Below, piece by piece: positions 51,070-62,800 of a stretch of DNA of 64,000 bases. The DNA comes from Amoebophrya sp. A120 (Eukaryota; Sar; Dinophyceae; Syndiniales; Amoebophryaceae): contig CAJINV010000013.1 in the NCBI GenBank assembly GCA_905178155.1, forward strand, positions 1,140,392-1,204,391, written 5' to 3'. The notes below the pieces were generated by a model. It did not search any database. It saw nothing but the letters and a program-made list of their open reading frames with translations, and had not been told where the DNA came from. A program made the position numbers and the translations under genes. Positions within the stretch are counted from its first letter, which is position 1. Every line of letters starts with the position of its first letter.

Positions 51070-52424
51070 TTGATTCTAGACACGCAGGCTCGGTAGAAAG
51101 GTCATGATCTAGCACAGTCAAACTTAAAGCGGTGCCGGTATCTATGATAGAGTGTCTTCTATCTATGTGATTTCCCTTTTGCTGTGTTTCGTGCCGCGCT
51201 CTGCTCAAAACCCTCACGCTCACCCTGCTAATAATCACCGTATTTGTGTGTATGCAGGTTGCTAGGTCTTATGCTCTGGCAAACAAGCTATTTATTACAC
51301 TGAACAAACTGATACTGGTGTCGTGGTAGTCTTGACTACTACTTTGCAAACAGCACAATGTGGTGCTTTGTATCTGTCGGATGCGTTCTTTCTTGCATTT
51401 GCTTGCGCAGTTCCCGTTCTCGCTCGGAGTTTTTTTTTGTTTGTTGCAACAACAGCGGCGACAGAGTCTGTTTCGCGCCGCTGCGAACTTTTTGTTTCTT
51501 CCCTGCGCGAGCGCGACGCGGCGCCGACACCTTAATACACTTCTCTACTTGGTATGGTACTAGCACTTGCTTGTGGGGTGCTTCTCGGTGATCCTGTCAC
51601 AGCAAACAAGCGATCCTCAAACCGCTACGGCCCCAGAAACCGCTTCCGAAATCTCGATCTTTTGCGCCACCGACGGGGAGCAAAAGAAGGAGAGAGAAAA
51701 CTTCTTTCTTCGGTCTGTTTTCCAGGTACTGGGTGTGAGGATGTAGTGCATGTTCGGCTGCAGCTTCACCCTTAGTAGGACGTCCCGTCGTTGAACAATC
51801 AGGCTGGCGTATCGAGGAGGAAAGAATGTTGACCGTCTGTCAGAATTACACGTCACATATCAATGTAGTATACGGCGAATTTTTACGCGAAAGCTTTTAT
51901 CGTAATTCCATTCAAACCAAAAGCTTGAGTTTCGCATACGCATTCGCACATTCGCACCAACATGCATTTCTTTTCTACATCGCCTCCAATGACAGAAATC
52001 GACGGGCTCTTTCTGAAACGGTTCCCTTTTTTTTCTTTGGATAGCATGCCTCCCTCGCGTACGACGGCTTCGTTATCCAAATGAAATTCCGAGCCAAGTC
52101 CATGAAATGGAAATCTATATCTTTCAGAGTCCATCAAAAACGACCTTCTCCTCGTCGGAGGTGCAGACATATTTACTGCATATGGTGGGTGAACCTGTGC
52201 GGCAGGAGCAGGACTAAACTAAGAGTTACGGATGGGGATGAACAAATTGACTTGGCTCAGAACCTTCCGAGCGTACTGCTTGTCGAAGATGGTGAGGCGG
52301 CCTGATGAGCGATTTTTTTATTTGTATGATGATTCACACTTTTCCGCACTCAAGGATCACCATTTCAGAAACCTTGCAAGCCTACGGCTCGTTTCGTTTT
52401 CGTTATTTTTCATGGACCTGACTT
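51070..52424. other. Intergenic, no supported gene
   Basis: About 1.35 kb between the calpain-like 3' end and the MPPED-like 5' end. Contains only short frames. Confidence 0.45.
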
Positions 52425-52425
52425 C

Positions 52426-55400
52426 TTAATGCGCCAGCTTTCTTGCACCATGACCTTGTTTATCGGAACAGAAAAATACGAATAGAGTACCACTTCCCTC
52501 CCCGTCTTGCTGCTTCATCACGCACAGGAAAATTTCTTCCAGCTCGTCGGGAAACGGAAACTTTGCGTCGGGAGAGAGTCGGGGATCTTCCTGTTGAAGC
52601 AAAACGAGAAGATCCAAGCATGGCGCGGCTGCCTGCTGTCCTTCACCGTAGGCGACAGAAGTAGGTGTCGCGGTCCCGGTCGTGATTGCATACTGGGGGT
52701 GAGGTGTGACAGGGAAAAAAAAACCTGCACTGGCTTGCTTTTGTATCTTATGCGCGTTGTGGGCATGGCGAGCGCAAGGACGTAAAACCAGCATGAGATT
52801 TCGATTTGCATGTTGGCATGCAAAATCTCCTCGCGTCGCTCATTATGATGATCTCACCGTGCCTGGCCATTTCCAAAAACTAATGCAATAACGGCGATAC
52901 AAAATAAACGGTAGTAGAGCGATAAATTCCGTCGGGGATACTCTTCGCCCAGGTTTCCGTCGTTCCATAAATGGGTCTCTTGACGGGAATCGGGGTGCCT
53001 GTTTTAGTCCCTTTTTGATTGATTGCCATGCGCATCTCATTTGAAATTGCAATCATGTAGGTCGCGTGAAAAGTAACCCGAAACCGGTGAAATAAATGCC
53101 ACGTACTTACCGCCACAGTTTTCCTTTGTCCATTCGCTGTGCAGTATCGTACAGAAAGAGGCAGGCGCGGCATACTTTACTCACTTCCCATGTTCATTCT
53201 GTTGACAAACGAACACAACTCAACAAGCTCAAGCATCTCGCAGATTGCATGAAACGTACAAAGTCGAAACTCCGTGCTTCCGGTGACTGTACACATGAGA
53301 GGCAAGTGATACCCCGCCCGCTATCCAGTAACTTTTCTGTCAATTTCATAGGGAGGCTCCTGAAAAATTTCAGTTCCCGATTCAGCAACAGAAACGCCGT
53401 CGAAAACAGTTGGTGCCAGACTTCGAAGGGCATCACGAGCGTCTCGTTCCAATCTTCGCCCGTCTGGTCCCCCGCTCGACCGGCTTTGACGGTCCGCCCG
53501 CCCCGACCATTGCTCGTGCTGTGCATCGTCTTCACCTGGGAATACTTTGCGACTCTCCAGGCCGGCGAGGCGTTCTCGAAAATGCTGTCCGCGCACAGGT
53601 TTTGGATCCGCACAAATTTCTTCTGTTCCTGCCGACTGTTCGAGCTGCTACTTTGCTCGGTGACAAAAAACTCCTTCACCGCATACATTTGGTTCCGCAC
53701 AAACCCTGTATTGTACAAAACCGTTCCAGCAGTTTTGTTCAACCCAAACCGTTCGCCATCGACGTGGATGAAGCGCGCGTTGGTTGACGCGGAGGAAGAT
53801 GCACCCCCGGCGGCCGAGGAACCGCTGTGGTCGGTCGACTGCAGAAGTGAGTTGAGCTTCTTCTGAGACACGGTGGTCGCTGCTGCCGCCGTGCTTTCCG
53901 CCTTCAAACAGCCAACAGTGAAGGGGAAGTGGTCACTGTCCTCGTTGGGTGCGGTCGTGTACTGCGAAAATTCGTTCCAACAGCTTGCCGGAGTCAGCTT
54001 CGTCAGCGTGTGCTTCTGGACGGGGAATCCGGTGAAATCCGTGAGTGCCTCGTCGGGAAAACCGGAGGAGAGCCGCGCATAGGAGCGCCCGAAGAGCTTC
54101 GCGTAGGCTTTTTCCCAAAGCATTATCAAGGAGGTGGTAGGGTTCGCCGATGCCGGACCACCTGGTGAGAATTTTCGGGATGACATCTTTTACTTTAGGT
54201 GATTCTGCTTGCTGATGCGCTAATATCTTTTCTGCAAGCAGCAGCAGCAGCGGCTACCAACGCGAACACCACATCAACAAACGTGCACCTGTCTCGTGCT
54301 CGCTCGCCTTGCAGCTGGCCCCCCAGGGTGCCCACCATTCGCCGTTCGAAGCGGGGCTCGGTTCTGCTGCCTTTCCGCATATCGAGTGCAAAAGTGTCTG
54401 GGTCTGGAAGAGTCATGCTGTTTCTGCATGACGCAGAAGGTCTGGCATGGAAGCTCTAGCATCACAGGTTTCGAGAAGCTTTCGCAATGCCGAACCCGCA
54501 TGACAAATCCCCCACTTTGGTGACAGAAAGTGAGCAGCTTTTGCTACCTATGCATGAGAGATTTTTGTGTGTTCTGAAATGCGCATCACAAGTTACATCC
54601 TTCCAGACCCAGACATTTTTGCACTTGATACCGTACCACGGGCAGAACTGATCGACGATCACAAATTTCTCACATCCGTCTTTGAAGAACTTGAAAGTAA
54701 AGACACCAAGCGAAAAATCGGACAAGTGAAGCTGGATGTACAAATGCAAAATAACTCCTGAGCTGCCAACGTTAGAGCCAAAACAATACAAGAAATGCAC
54801 TGGAAACACGATATACACATGTTGACACGGATCTTTTGTAGAAAGACACAAAGGAGGAGAATTTCCATGTGATCCATGTCGTGTCGTTGCTTCTTTTGAC
54901 TTTACGTTCTGGCTCAGGATTATTTTCACAAAAGCGTATTGAAAAGGTGTGGCACTGGTCGCGCTCTTCTTCTGCGACAAGGCGGATTTCGAAGCTGTCG
55001 AGGGGGCAGACGAGGGCGTAGAGCCTTTTTCTCCTGCAAGCATTGCCAAGCCCATGGCCCCGGTCAGCCAGCTGTCGCCGATCATCTTGCTCGGGTTGAT
55101 GCGGGTAGTGGCAGTGGTTGTCGTGGTGCTCGCAGCCACGGCAAGCATCTGCTCCTGGCTGTCACCACCTTTCAGTTCTTCCACACCCTTCTCCCCGACC
55201 CCGAAGTCCGCTCGCCGCCACCGCACCGCATTCACCGCACCGGAGTTGCTGGCATTCACGAGCCCGGCGCCGTTGATACTCTCCACGACGTCGATGTCCG
55301 GGTCGCAGAAACTGTACCAAGCACAAACACGACCTTCTGCAGCTTCATCGAGAGAGGACTTTTGGAGATCCTGCAACGCCGCTGCCTTTTCCTTGAGTTT

Positions 55401-57332
55401 CGACAACAGCGCTTGAACCTCGGCCTCCGAAGCAAAAACAGTCGCGTGTGGCGGTGATGCTGGATCCAGTAGTAGTCCGGCACCTTCTGCGCTGACCAAA
55501 CAGCTCTTAGTTTCCTGCAAGCATCGCTGAAACTCCTCCGTGCCCAGTGCGTGCCTGATCTCCACCCGTCCGCCCAAAATCGTCGCGACCGGTGGCTCGG
55601 GCGGGGGCGGGGGTGGAAGGTGCGGCTCTTCTCCGTGCATATCCGGCTGCACTTCGTGTGCCTGTCCGAGCGTGGCACTTGTCTCCTGTCCAGCAGTGCC
55701 GCTGGTCTTGTTCCCGTGTGCCTTATCCGCCGGCGCCAACAGCTCATCCACGCGGTCCACAGTTGCCACCAGCTGGCTCCCGTCGTCGGCGTACGAATGT
55801 TTTGCGGGAATACAAGAACCCTGGTCCATATTAGTCTTCCCCCCTTGATGTTCGCCACCACCAGTAGAGCTGTCGAATGACGGCGTTTGCCGCTGATGAT
55901 TTGTCGACGACAGCCGGTGGTGTGCAGCTCCTGTTTTGTCAATTTCATGCACGTTGAAATTCTCACCGCTATTTCCTCTACTTCTCGGCACTCTAATCGA
56001 CGACGAAGCAGCACTAGGACGCGTGTTGCTGCCTCTTCTGCTCCCTGGCGTGCCTCCGCTCTTCAGCAAGTGCGCACCGGAGGAACCTCCCGGCGAAGTC
56101 GTGGCGCCCGTGAAGGTGGCAGAGTGTCGCGGCTTATTCCCTCCTCGAGGACTCTCCTCGAGCTGCTCGGCGGCTGGTGTGGCCGCTTTACTGTTCATCT
56201 GCACTGTCGCAAGCGAGGACCGCTCGCGGCTGTAACTCCGCTCGCGTGTTGCTTTGTTGTTGCGCAACGAAAAATTTGAGTCTCTTCCTTTCGCAAAACT
56301 TCCGGTTTCCATCACATCTCCGGCTCCACCCCCAAGAACGTAGCTCGACTTCAGCTTCGCACTCTTCGGCTGCGCCAGGTGGGCCATCTTCAGCTTCTGT
56401 TGCTGCGCCTTGTGTCGCTCCAAGCGAGAAGCCGAAACGCGTAAGCTGATTTCGGAAGTGAGCGATTCCAAGTCGAAATTATTGTTCTTGTTGACAGCAT
56501 GATTTGATGCACCATTATTTCTGGTCGTCGTGGTGGCCGACCGCATGTTGTTCCCGGTAATTTTCCTACTGTGGCGGATCGGTTCTTCAGAGACGAGACC
56601 TTCCTGTAGCATCTCCACATCGTCGTGATCGGAGGACTTGTTGACGTTCTCGACCGGGAAATCTTCAGCTTCGTCTACGTAGTTGTCCATTCTCATTTCC
56701 CCAACATCTGCACCAGAGAGGAGCCGGGATTTCCGACTTTCACACTCCAAAATGATTTCCTGCTCCAGCTGCTTCAGGGTCTTCACGACGAACTGGAAAA
56801 AGCAGGGAAAGCGCATGGAATGCGTGTTTTGTAGGGGTTGTTTCTGACCTCCAGAAGCTCCCGAGGAAGTAGTAGAAGAAGCTCCGGCATCCAGTTGTAA
56901 ACTGGAGGTCCAAATCTCGTACACCTGCCGGTAGCTCGCTTCCTTGCCTTGGGCCTTCAGCAAGTTTTCGATCAGTGGAGCGATTTGCGGTAGCGTCAGG
57001 AAATCCTGCTGGTCCGTGTGGTGCTGGGACGACAGCAAGTTTTCGAAGGCCTGCTCGCAAAGAAATTCGAGCATCAAATCGTCCTGCAATAGGTTCTGCA
57101 ATTGGTTCCGTAATTTCTCCAAATTCAACGGGCTGGTCGTGCTTGAAGCAGCGGGAGGCGGGGTGGACGAAATTGGCGCCGGCATTGCAGTTGCCCCTGG
57201 CCCTACGGCAGGAAGCGGGGCTGTGGTCCTTGTGTGCAGCATGACTTGATTTGATTCTGCTGGATACGGCTGTCGCTGTGTCGTGGTAGCCGTCAACTGT
57301 GACTTTCGTCTGAACGCTTGTTCCACGACCAA
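52426..57332 (-). CDS. Calpain-like protein, catalytically degenerate
   Basis: Exons 57332-54631, 54374-54289, 54161-53312, 53139-53111 and 52724-52426 join in one frame to about 1320 residues (first in-frame ATG at 57242). An N-terminal helical domain (residues about 70-150, LQDDLMLEFLCEQAFENLL) and a long Ser-rich region precede the protease fold. Landmarks in order: IGDSWLTGAMGLAML (calpain GDCWLLAAL), GVFTFKFFKDGCEKFVIVDQ (GxYxFRFxxxGxWxxVxIDD), LIMLWEKAYAKLFGRSYARL and EALTDFTG, FVRIQNLCA (LVRVRNPWG), LVMPFEVWHQLF (FWMSFEDFxxxF), then ENCGGFFFP and PHPQY (AGG...NPQY) of the C2-like domain. The catalytic Cys is Ser (codon at 55071-55073), the His strand reads NQMYAV in place of GHAYSV, and only the Asn is kept. 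The downstream joins use one introner, one GT-AG intron, a probable introner and a GTAAGT-CAG intron. A probable TIR-bounded intron also lies at 54744-54932. Confidence 0.72.
53145..53311. mobile_element. Short introner-like element in the calpain-like gene (weaker)
   Basis: Ends TATC and GATA, 167 bases. Flanking pentamers ccccg and tgcag match poorly, and the inner TIR is not convincing, but removal with one pentamer joins the exon to a 29-base exon (SEWTKENCG) in frame. Confidence 0.45.
54380..54630. mobile_element. Introner element, TATCAA family, calpain-like gene
   Basis: Ends TATCGAGTGCAAAAGTGTCT and CAGACATTTTTGCACTTGATA. Direct repeats ccgca and ccgta (54375-54379, 54631-54635) match four of five. 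Removal joins CPWYG|KAAEPS in frame, and the following GT-AG intron then also joins in frame. Confidence 0.87.
54744..54932. mobile_element. Candidate introner in the calpain-like gene, still open in frame
   Basis: Inverted repeats AAAATAACTCCTGAGCTGCC (54748-54767) and GGCTCAGGATTATTTTCA (54911-54928), with TTTGT-like flanks. The reading frame happens to remain open through it, but the encoded segment is unlike calpains. Confidence 0.5.
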
Positions 57333-57339
57333 AAAGAAA

Positions 57340-57779
57340 CAAGTGGAAACTAGTTCTAGAAGACCTGCGTATACAGGCTCTCACTCAGCGTGCTCGTCCT
57401 CTGCAGCTTTGCTTTGCGTTTCCAATTTGGTACATCTACTCATCTACGCTCGCCGCTATTTTGTTCCTCTCAAGCTCGCGCTAGCTGAAGTTCTGTGGGG
57501 CGCAAAAGGAAAAGCAACAGCACCCACATAAGTACTTCCAAGGATTCGCTCCCGTCGAGCTACCGACTCTTACCGCAACGCCAGCAAGCCAAGCGTCCAT
57601 AGACATCTTTCTATGGATTTTTTGCCCGACATTAGCAACTACACCTGCGCATCCTTGTATTCTCTGTACGCCAACTCACGCTCTGATGGAAGGCTCCCGC
57701 TGATGTAGTCGAACAACTGGCACGCGAGCGAAGCACTTCTGTGAATGCGCCTGACAATGGCAACAAGAGCAATATCTTT
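57340..57779. other. Spacer upstream of the calpain-like gene
   Basis: Probable 5' region of the calpain-like gene. Its true first exon may lie here, since no ATG of good context begins the open frame at 57332. Confidence 0.4.
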
Positions 57780-57799
57780 TCAGCAAAGCATTGAAGGCA

Positions 57800-59080
57800 G
57801 GAGTGGGCGCAGACTGAACCTACTGCAAGAAGCGCATCCCTCCGTTGCGGGCCACGTACCGGGACACAGAAAAGCCGCGGGCGGGCGCAGGAAGGGTAAG
57901 CCGCGGCCGGGGCCGCAGCAACCGCCGGGCGCGCGCGCAACCAGTAAACGCCGCCGGCCTGGAGGTGAGCCAGCCCTGGAGGTGGGCTGGCCCAGCCTGG
58001 CCTTGGGCCAAGCACATCGGGCCGCGGGCCGGGCCCAAACAGTTAAGCGGCGCCGCCTTCGCCTGGGGCGAGCATTGCTGAGCGGCAGCGGAAGAACGGG
58101 CCCCCACGTAGCTGCTGCGCGGGGCCCCTCGTATTTTGAAGCCGGGCGGGTGGACAGGCAAAGAAGCGGCGCCCCCCGCCCCGGGGGTTGATCTGTATAG
58201 CTACCCGGCATCGGTCCGCATCGTTCCCCCGCGGCCGCTTCTGCAGCGGCCCGCCCGAAAACGAGGCCGGCAGAGACAAGCCGCCCGGCGAAGAAGCTGG
58301 AACCGGAGGCGGCAGACCGCCAAGCCCCGGGGCAGGTGGGAACTTGGGCTCCGCCGGCTTTGCCGAATGCCCGGCCGCGCCGATTTCCCCTGAACCAAAT
58401 CCGCGGCCCCCCGTCTCGTTTGAAGGCGCCCCCCGATCCCTCTATAGTGGATGCCGGACGGCGCTGCCCGAACACTGCAAGGGCGGCGGGCGCGCGACTA
58501 AGAATCTGCGCGGTGACATCGCGGCCCCAGTCCCCGACGTCGGTAATCCGCCCCGTTTTTGCACGCAGAGAAATTCAGGCGCGGCCCATTGGCCGAGACG
58601 TGCGTCGATCCTCTGCATCCATCCGGCCTTTGGCCCGCAAGCGGGGCCACGCAGTCTGCTGCCCGCCCCCCACTCTTCCTTGGACACGGAGCGGCAGCAA
58701 GTCGCTGCCTCTTGCTGCGGAGCGCGTTCCTGGATTTGCGGGCATGCTTGGCACCCTTGTGCGACGCCTCAGCCCCCTTGTATGACGCAAAAGCCTTCCG
58801 CCAACCAGCAACCAACGCGGCGAGCGCACGCGCCCCAGACTCTACAGCGGGCGACTGGGCAAAGTTTCGCGCTTGTCGTGCGGCTGATTGCTCAAAACCC
58901 GGGCGGATCGGACAGCTCCCTTCTCGTGCACTCGAAAAAGAACAGAACAAACCAAACAATGGCATAAACAGGCATGTGCTGAGAAACTGCGGCTTGACCG
59001 CCTGCCTCCCGTGCGCTCAGGCGATGCCTGCGGCGCAAGCTCCAGAGGCGGGCTTCGACTTTGTTCAGTGCTGCTGAGAT
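57800..59080. other. GC-rich island without a recognised gene
   Basis: GC content rises abruptly between about 57830 and 59060 compared with both sides. Long frames on both strands (for example 57780-58475 minus and 58188-58967 plus) are Arg/Pro/Ala/Gly-rich composition artefacts without motifs. No tandem period is apparent, unlike the satellites at 7.7-21 kb. It could be a degenerate repeat or transferred segment. Confidence 0.5.
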
Positions 59081-59089
59081 ACGTCGACG

Positions 59090-59870
59090 GCGTATTCATT
59101 TCGGACACGTACGCAAAGGCAAAGCAAAACCGTGGAGGCAAAATACACGCTATTCTCATCCAGCTCGTCTTCTTGGCGCGGATGAGTTGTTTCTTCAAAA
59201 CCGAGATCTACCACCCTTAGTAAGAAGTGATGAAGGTGGTTTTCATTTCATTTTGATACGTCGCTTGGTTGCTCTAGTTTGATTCTACTTACTGCTCCAT
59301 CCGAGAGATTGAGATGCCCAGCTGTTGTTCTCCATTGTTCTCATTGTTTTTGATATTTGTAGGTGAAAAATGTTTATCAATGATGGGTTCTATCTTGCAA
59401 AAACGTTCTTCAGTAGTCTAGGAGCGGGGACTGTCGTGGACACATTACTTTCCTACGACTTCCCGTGGTATCTATCCGTAATGTAGTTGTATGTGCGGCA
59501 TTTTTTGAAAATAGTACAAAGCACAGGCACACTAGTAGAAGTCCTTCTATCTCAAATTCCATCTGGTTTATCTTTATTCTAAAGGCGCACGGCGTTCATT
59601 TTTCTTCGTTAGGTGTGGTAGAGTGAGAAAGTGGAAACATCGAAAACTCCATGGTTTTCGCTTACTGGTAGTAGTCTGTGCGGGTACGATAAAGAATAAT
59701 GCTGTTTCAATCGTTCAGAGTATGGGTTTGTGGCATTCGGGTGAGCTAAGTACTGAAATCGTAAATCGCATCAAATCAAGAAAAATCTGGTAACTCCCTC
59801 CAGATTCCTCGCGATAAGTCAAAACTTCTGCAGAACAACAGGACCGGCTCGTGAAACTACCTATCCAGTG
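59090..59870. other. Intergenic, no supported gene
   Basis: AT-rich spacer downstream of the long low-complexity gene. Confidence 0.45.
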
Positions 59871-59874
59871 CCTT

Positions 59875-62800
59875 CTAGTCAACCTGATTGTCGCTGTTGT
59901 CGCTGTCACTGTTGTCTGTTTCCCGGCCCCGGTCGGGCGGATGCACCGAGGTGCTGCTTTGCCGGAAGGAGAGCATCGCCGATTCCCGCGACGTCGACAG
60001 CCGGCTGCTGAGAAGGACGTCTCTGTTTACGTTTTGATTATGTTCCTCAACAGACTGGTCTGTTGGAACAACAATTTTTTCCACATCCACCTCCTCGCCA
60101 ATCTTTTCCTCAACCGCCATGAAAGGCCGCGGCGTGTCCTCCTCGTCCGGGTCGAGTTGCTGGATTCTGTCCTCGATATTGCGCATCAAATCGTCCTGCA
60201 ACAGCTCCTGCAGCTGCGAATCATCCGGCTCATCTTCCTGTTGCAGATGCGACTGCTCCAGCGTGATGTTCTCTTTGCTCAGGCTCAGCAGGGAGAACGA
60301 CTTTTCGTTTGCGGAAAGCATCCTGTCGTCTACTTCGTTGATGTTGGGATCAGTTTGCGCCTGATGTTCTTCCGGATCTTGTGCTACAAATTTCCGTTCC
60401 TGCAACGGGTTCTCGTGGGGATCTCCTTCCTCATCTGGCGGCACCGCCGCGGGCAAAAACTCAACCTGCTCAAGCACTCGCTCATTCGGCACAGCGGGCG
60501 GAGCTTCGAGTTCGACGAATTGTGGGTGCGGCTGGCGCGGGGATTTCTTGGCAGAAAGATTCCTAGTGGAGGAAGAAGAAGAAAACGGAACATTGCCACG
60601 GCGCCTCAAAGTACTAGACGTGGTCGTTTTATTGGTTTCGACTGTTGTACTTGACGTTGTTTCTGTTGCTCTACTCGACGGCCGGAAACTGGGCACTGCC
60701 GGCTTGTTTTTCGTGCGGTGCGATGCTGAAATTCTGGCTGTGTCCGTGGCAAAGCCCTCCTCTGTGGTTATTTTCTTCGGTTTTTCCCCATTCAAGCTTG
60801 CTTTATTCAATGAAGTAGGTGCGGCTGCCTTCTTTGGAGCCTTGGCACCCATAACTCCGCGCGAACCTGTAATCGGTTGCGTTTCTGGCGGTCGACGGCT
60901 AACGCCTGCTACATTGCTCAGCTGGTTCGCGTCTTTTGTCACAGTTCGCTGTTTGTTGATCCCGTTTCTGGTCGGACTTCTGGAAGCTACAGCTTTCTTT
61001 TCGGGTCGGACGGGTGGTGCTAGTCGTGTGGCTTCGCTTCTTAACGCCGCAACAGCGGCAGTTGATTTTGCTGTGCCGGACGCTCCTCTCGTGGGCACGA
61101 CAGCGCCGGTTCTTCGAGGGCTGCTCGTACCAACAAGCTTCGTTTTCGCGCGCGTATTTCCAGAGAAAGTTCCTTCCGTGCCTGGGCCTGCTTTTGCATT
61201 TGCACTCCCTGGTGCAGCTCGTTGTTTATTGTGCAACGGACCATGACCTGCTGTGCTTGAAGACGCATGCGCACCGACATAGGATGAACTCGTTACCGCA
61301 GTTGTTCCGATCTTTTGAGGGCGACCCGCGATTGATGCCGTCGGATTGTTCCCTTTCGTTGATATTATCGCGTTCTTTCCCAGCGCCGGGGCTCCTCCAC
61401 CTGCGCCACCTCTTCTAGCAGTCACACCACCACCGTCGTTCGTTTTCGCACCTACACGTCGCGCGGACAGCGGCGGAGCGCCGACCACTGCACGGATCGA
61501 GGACAGATCCTGCTTAGCGGTGCTCAAAGATGAGCTGCTACTGCTAGTGGCCTTAGTCGTTGTGGTGACTACTGCATTTTTAGAGACGATAGTCCGCTCG
61601 TTGTTGATGCGTGCCGCAGTTCCGACATTATTTCTCGCCTTGTTCAGCATGGCTTTCGCAGCCGGGGAGGACACGGCTGTGGAGGAAGCGGGGCTGGTTG
61701 GTGCCGGAGCGGCCGGAGATTTCAGTCGTGTTTTCCTCACACCGGCGACTACCTGCAGATTGTTTTTCTGCACGACGCAATGGTTGTTATCCGTCGCGGC
61801 TGCTTCGACTCGCACTCCATTGCCGCCTTCTTCCTCAGCCGGACTTGGCACGGCGGTTGTCGGCGTAGTAGCGGCGCTGCGACCACCACCCGCGAGATGG
61901 TGTATGCTTGGCACGGTAATTGTGGTGTTGGCCGCCAACGTTGCGTAATGTTGCTCCTGCTGCTCCTGCTGTAATTGTTTATTTCCCGGATGTTGATGAT
62001 TCTGCCCCGCCCCGCCGGCGACATCAAAATACCCGGAGTCCACCGGTGCGTACCCGAGCAAAATGTCACTCTCTGACTTCGCTTTACTCAAATTCGCGGC
62101 GTTCGTCGCCTTCAGGTCGTCCAACGTCTGCAATAGCCCTTGTTCAGAGGGCGAAAACACGGGGAGTGAACGGTCATGGTTGATACCGCCTTGGGTGTTG
62201 TTGGGCACGTTAACAACTTTCGGACTTTTCAGTCTGCTCGTGTTCTGGTTCAGTAAAACTTTCGTCCCTTGTGCTGCTCCTACTGTCCTCTGTTTAATAC
62301 CAGAAGTGAAGCCCTTATTGGTTGCGTTCGAAGGTGTCGCACTTTTGGAGGCTCCAGCGTTCGCTGCGGCCGCGATGCAGCCGCGCATACTCGGCACAGC
62401 GATCCCTACGTTGCTTCCGGGCGTTGTCGGCGCGGTGTTTATTTGACGCTGGTGTGCAGTAGTTGTGTTCGCCAAACCGCGACTTTCTGGCGTTTTCCTT
62501 CCGAGTGAATAGCTGCTTGTTCCCAAGCCACTCAACAATGCTGTCCCAGCACCTCCCCCTCCGGCCGACACGAGTGGTACATTGCTCGGCAGCCCGTCAG
62601 TCCGCGGCTTCGGACCGCCCTGCAGACGCAGCCGCATCGTGCCGGCCGCGGCCGTCGGGGCGCCGGTTAGGAGATTTATGTTGTGGCTTGTGGAAGAAAC
62701 CAGAGTCTTAGTCGGCGAAACCGCGTTCCCAACACTGGCAATTCCGCTTTTCATCATATCACTGCGGAAATTTACGTTCTTTTCACTGTGGAAGTTCAAC

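Noticed and set aside
52880-53066. Open frame with YMIAISNEMRM considered as a calpain exon
   Set aside because: Joining the 29-base exon directly to 52724 across GTAAGT...CAG gives the expected AGG-to-NPQY calpain spacing in frame, so this frame falls inside the intron.
53194-53311. C-terminal extension of the calpain exon frame (ITCLSCVQSPEARSF)
   Set aside because: It lies within the proposed intron and has no similarity to calpains.
58188-58967. Plus-strand frame of 259 codons in the GC-rich island (and the minus frame 57780-58475)
   Set aside because: Arg/Pro/Ala composition without motif or splice context; both strands are equally open.
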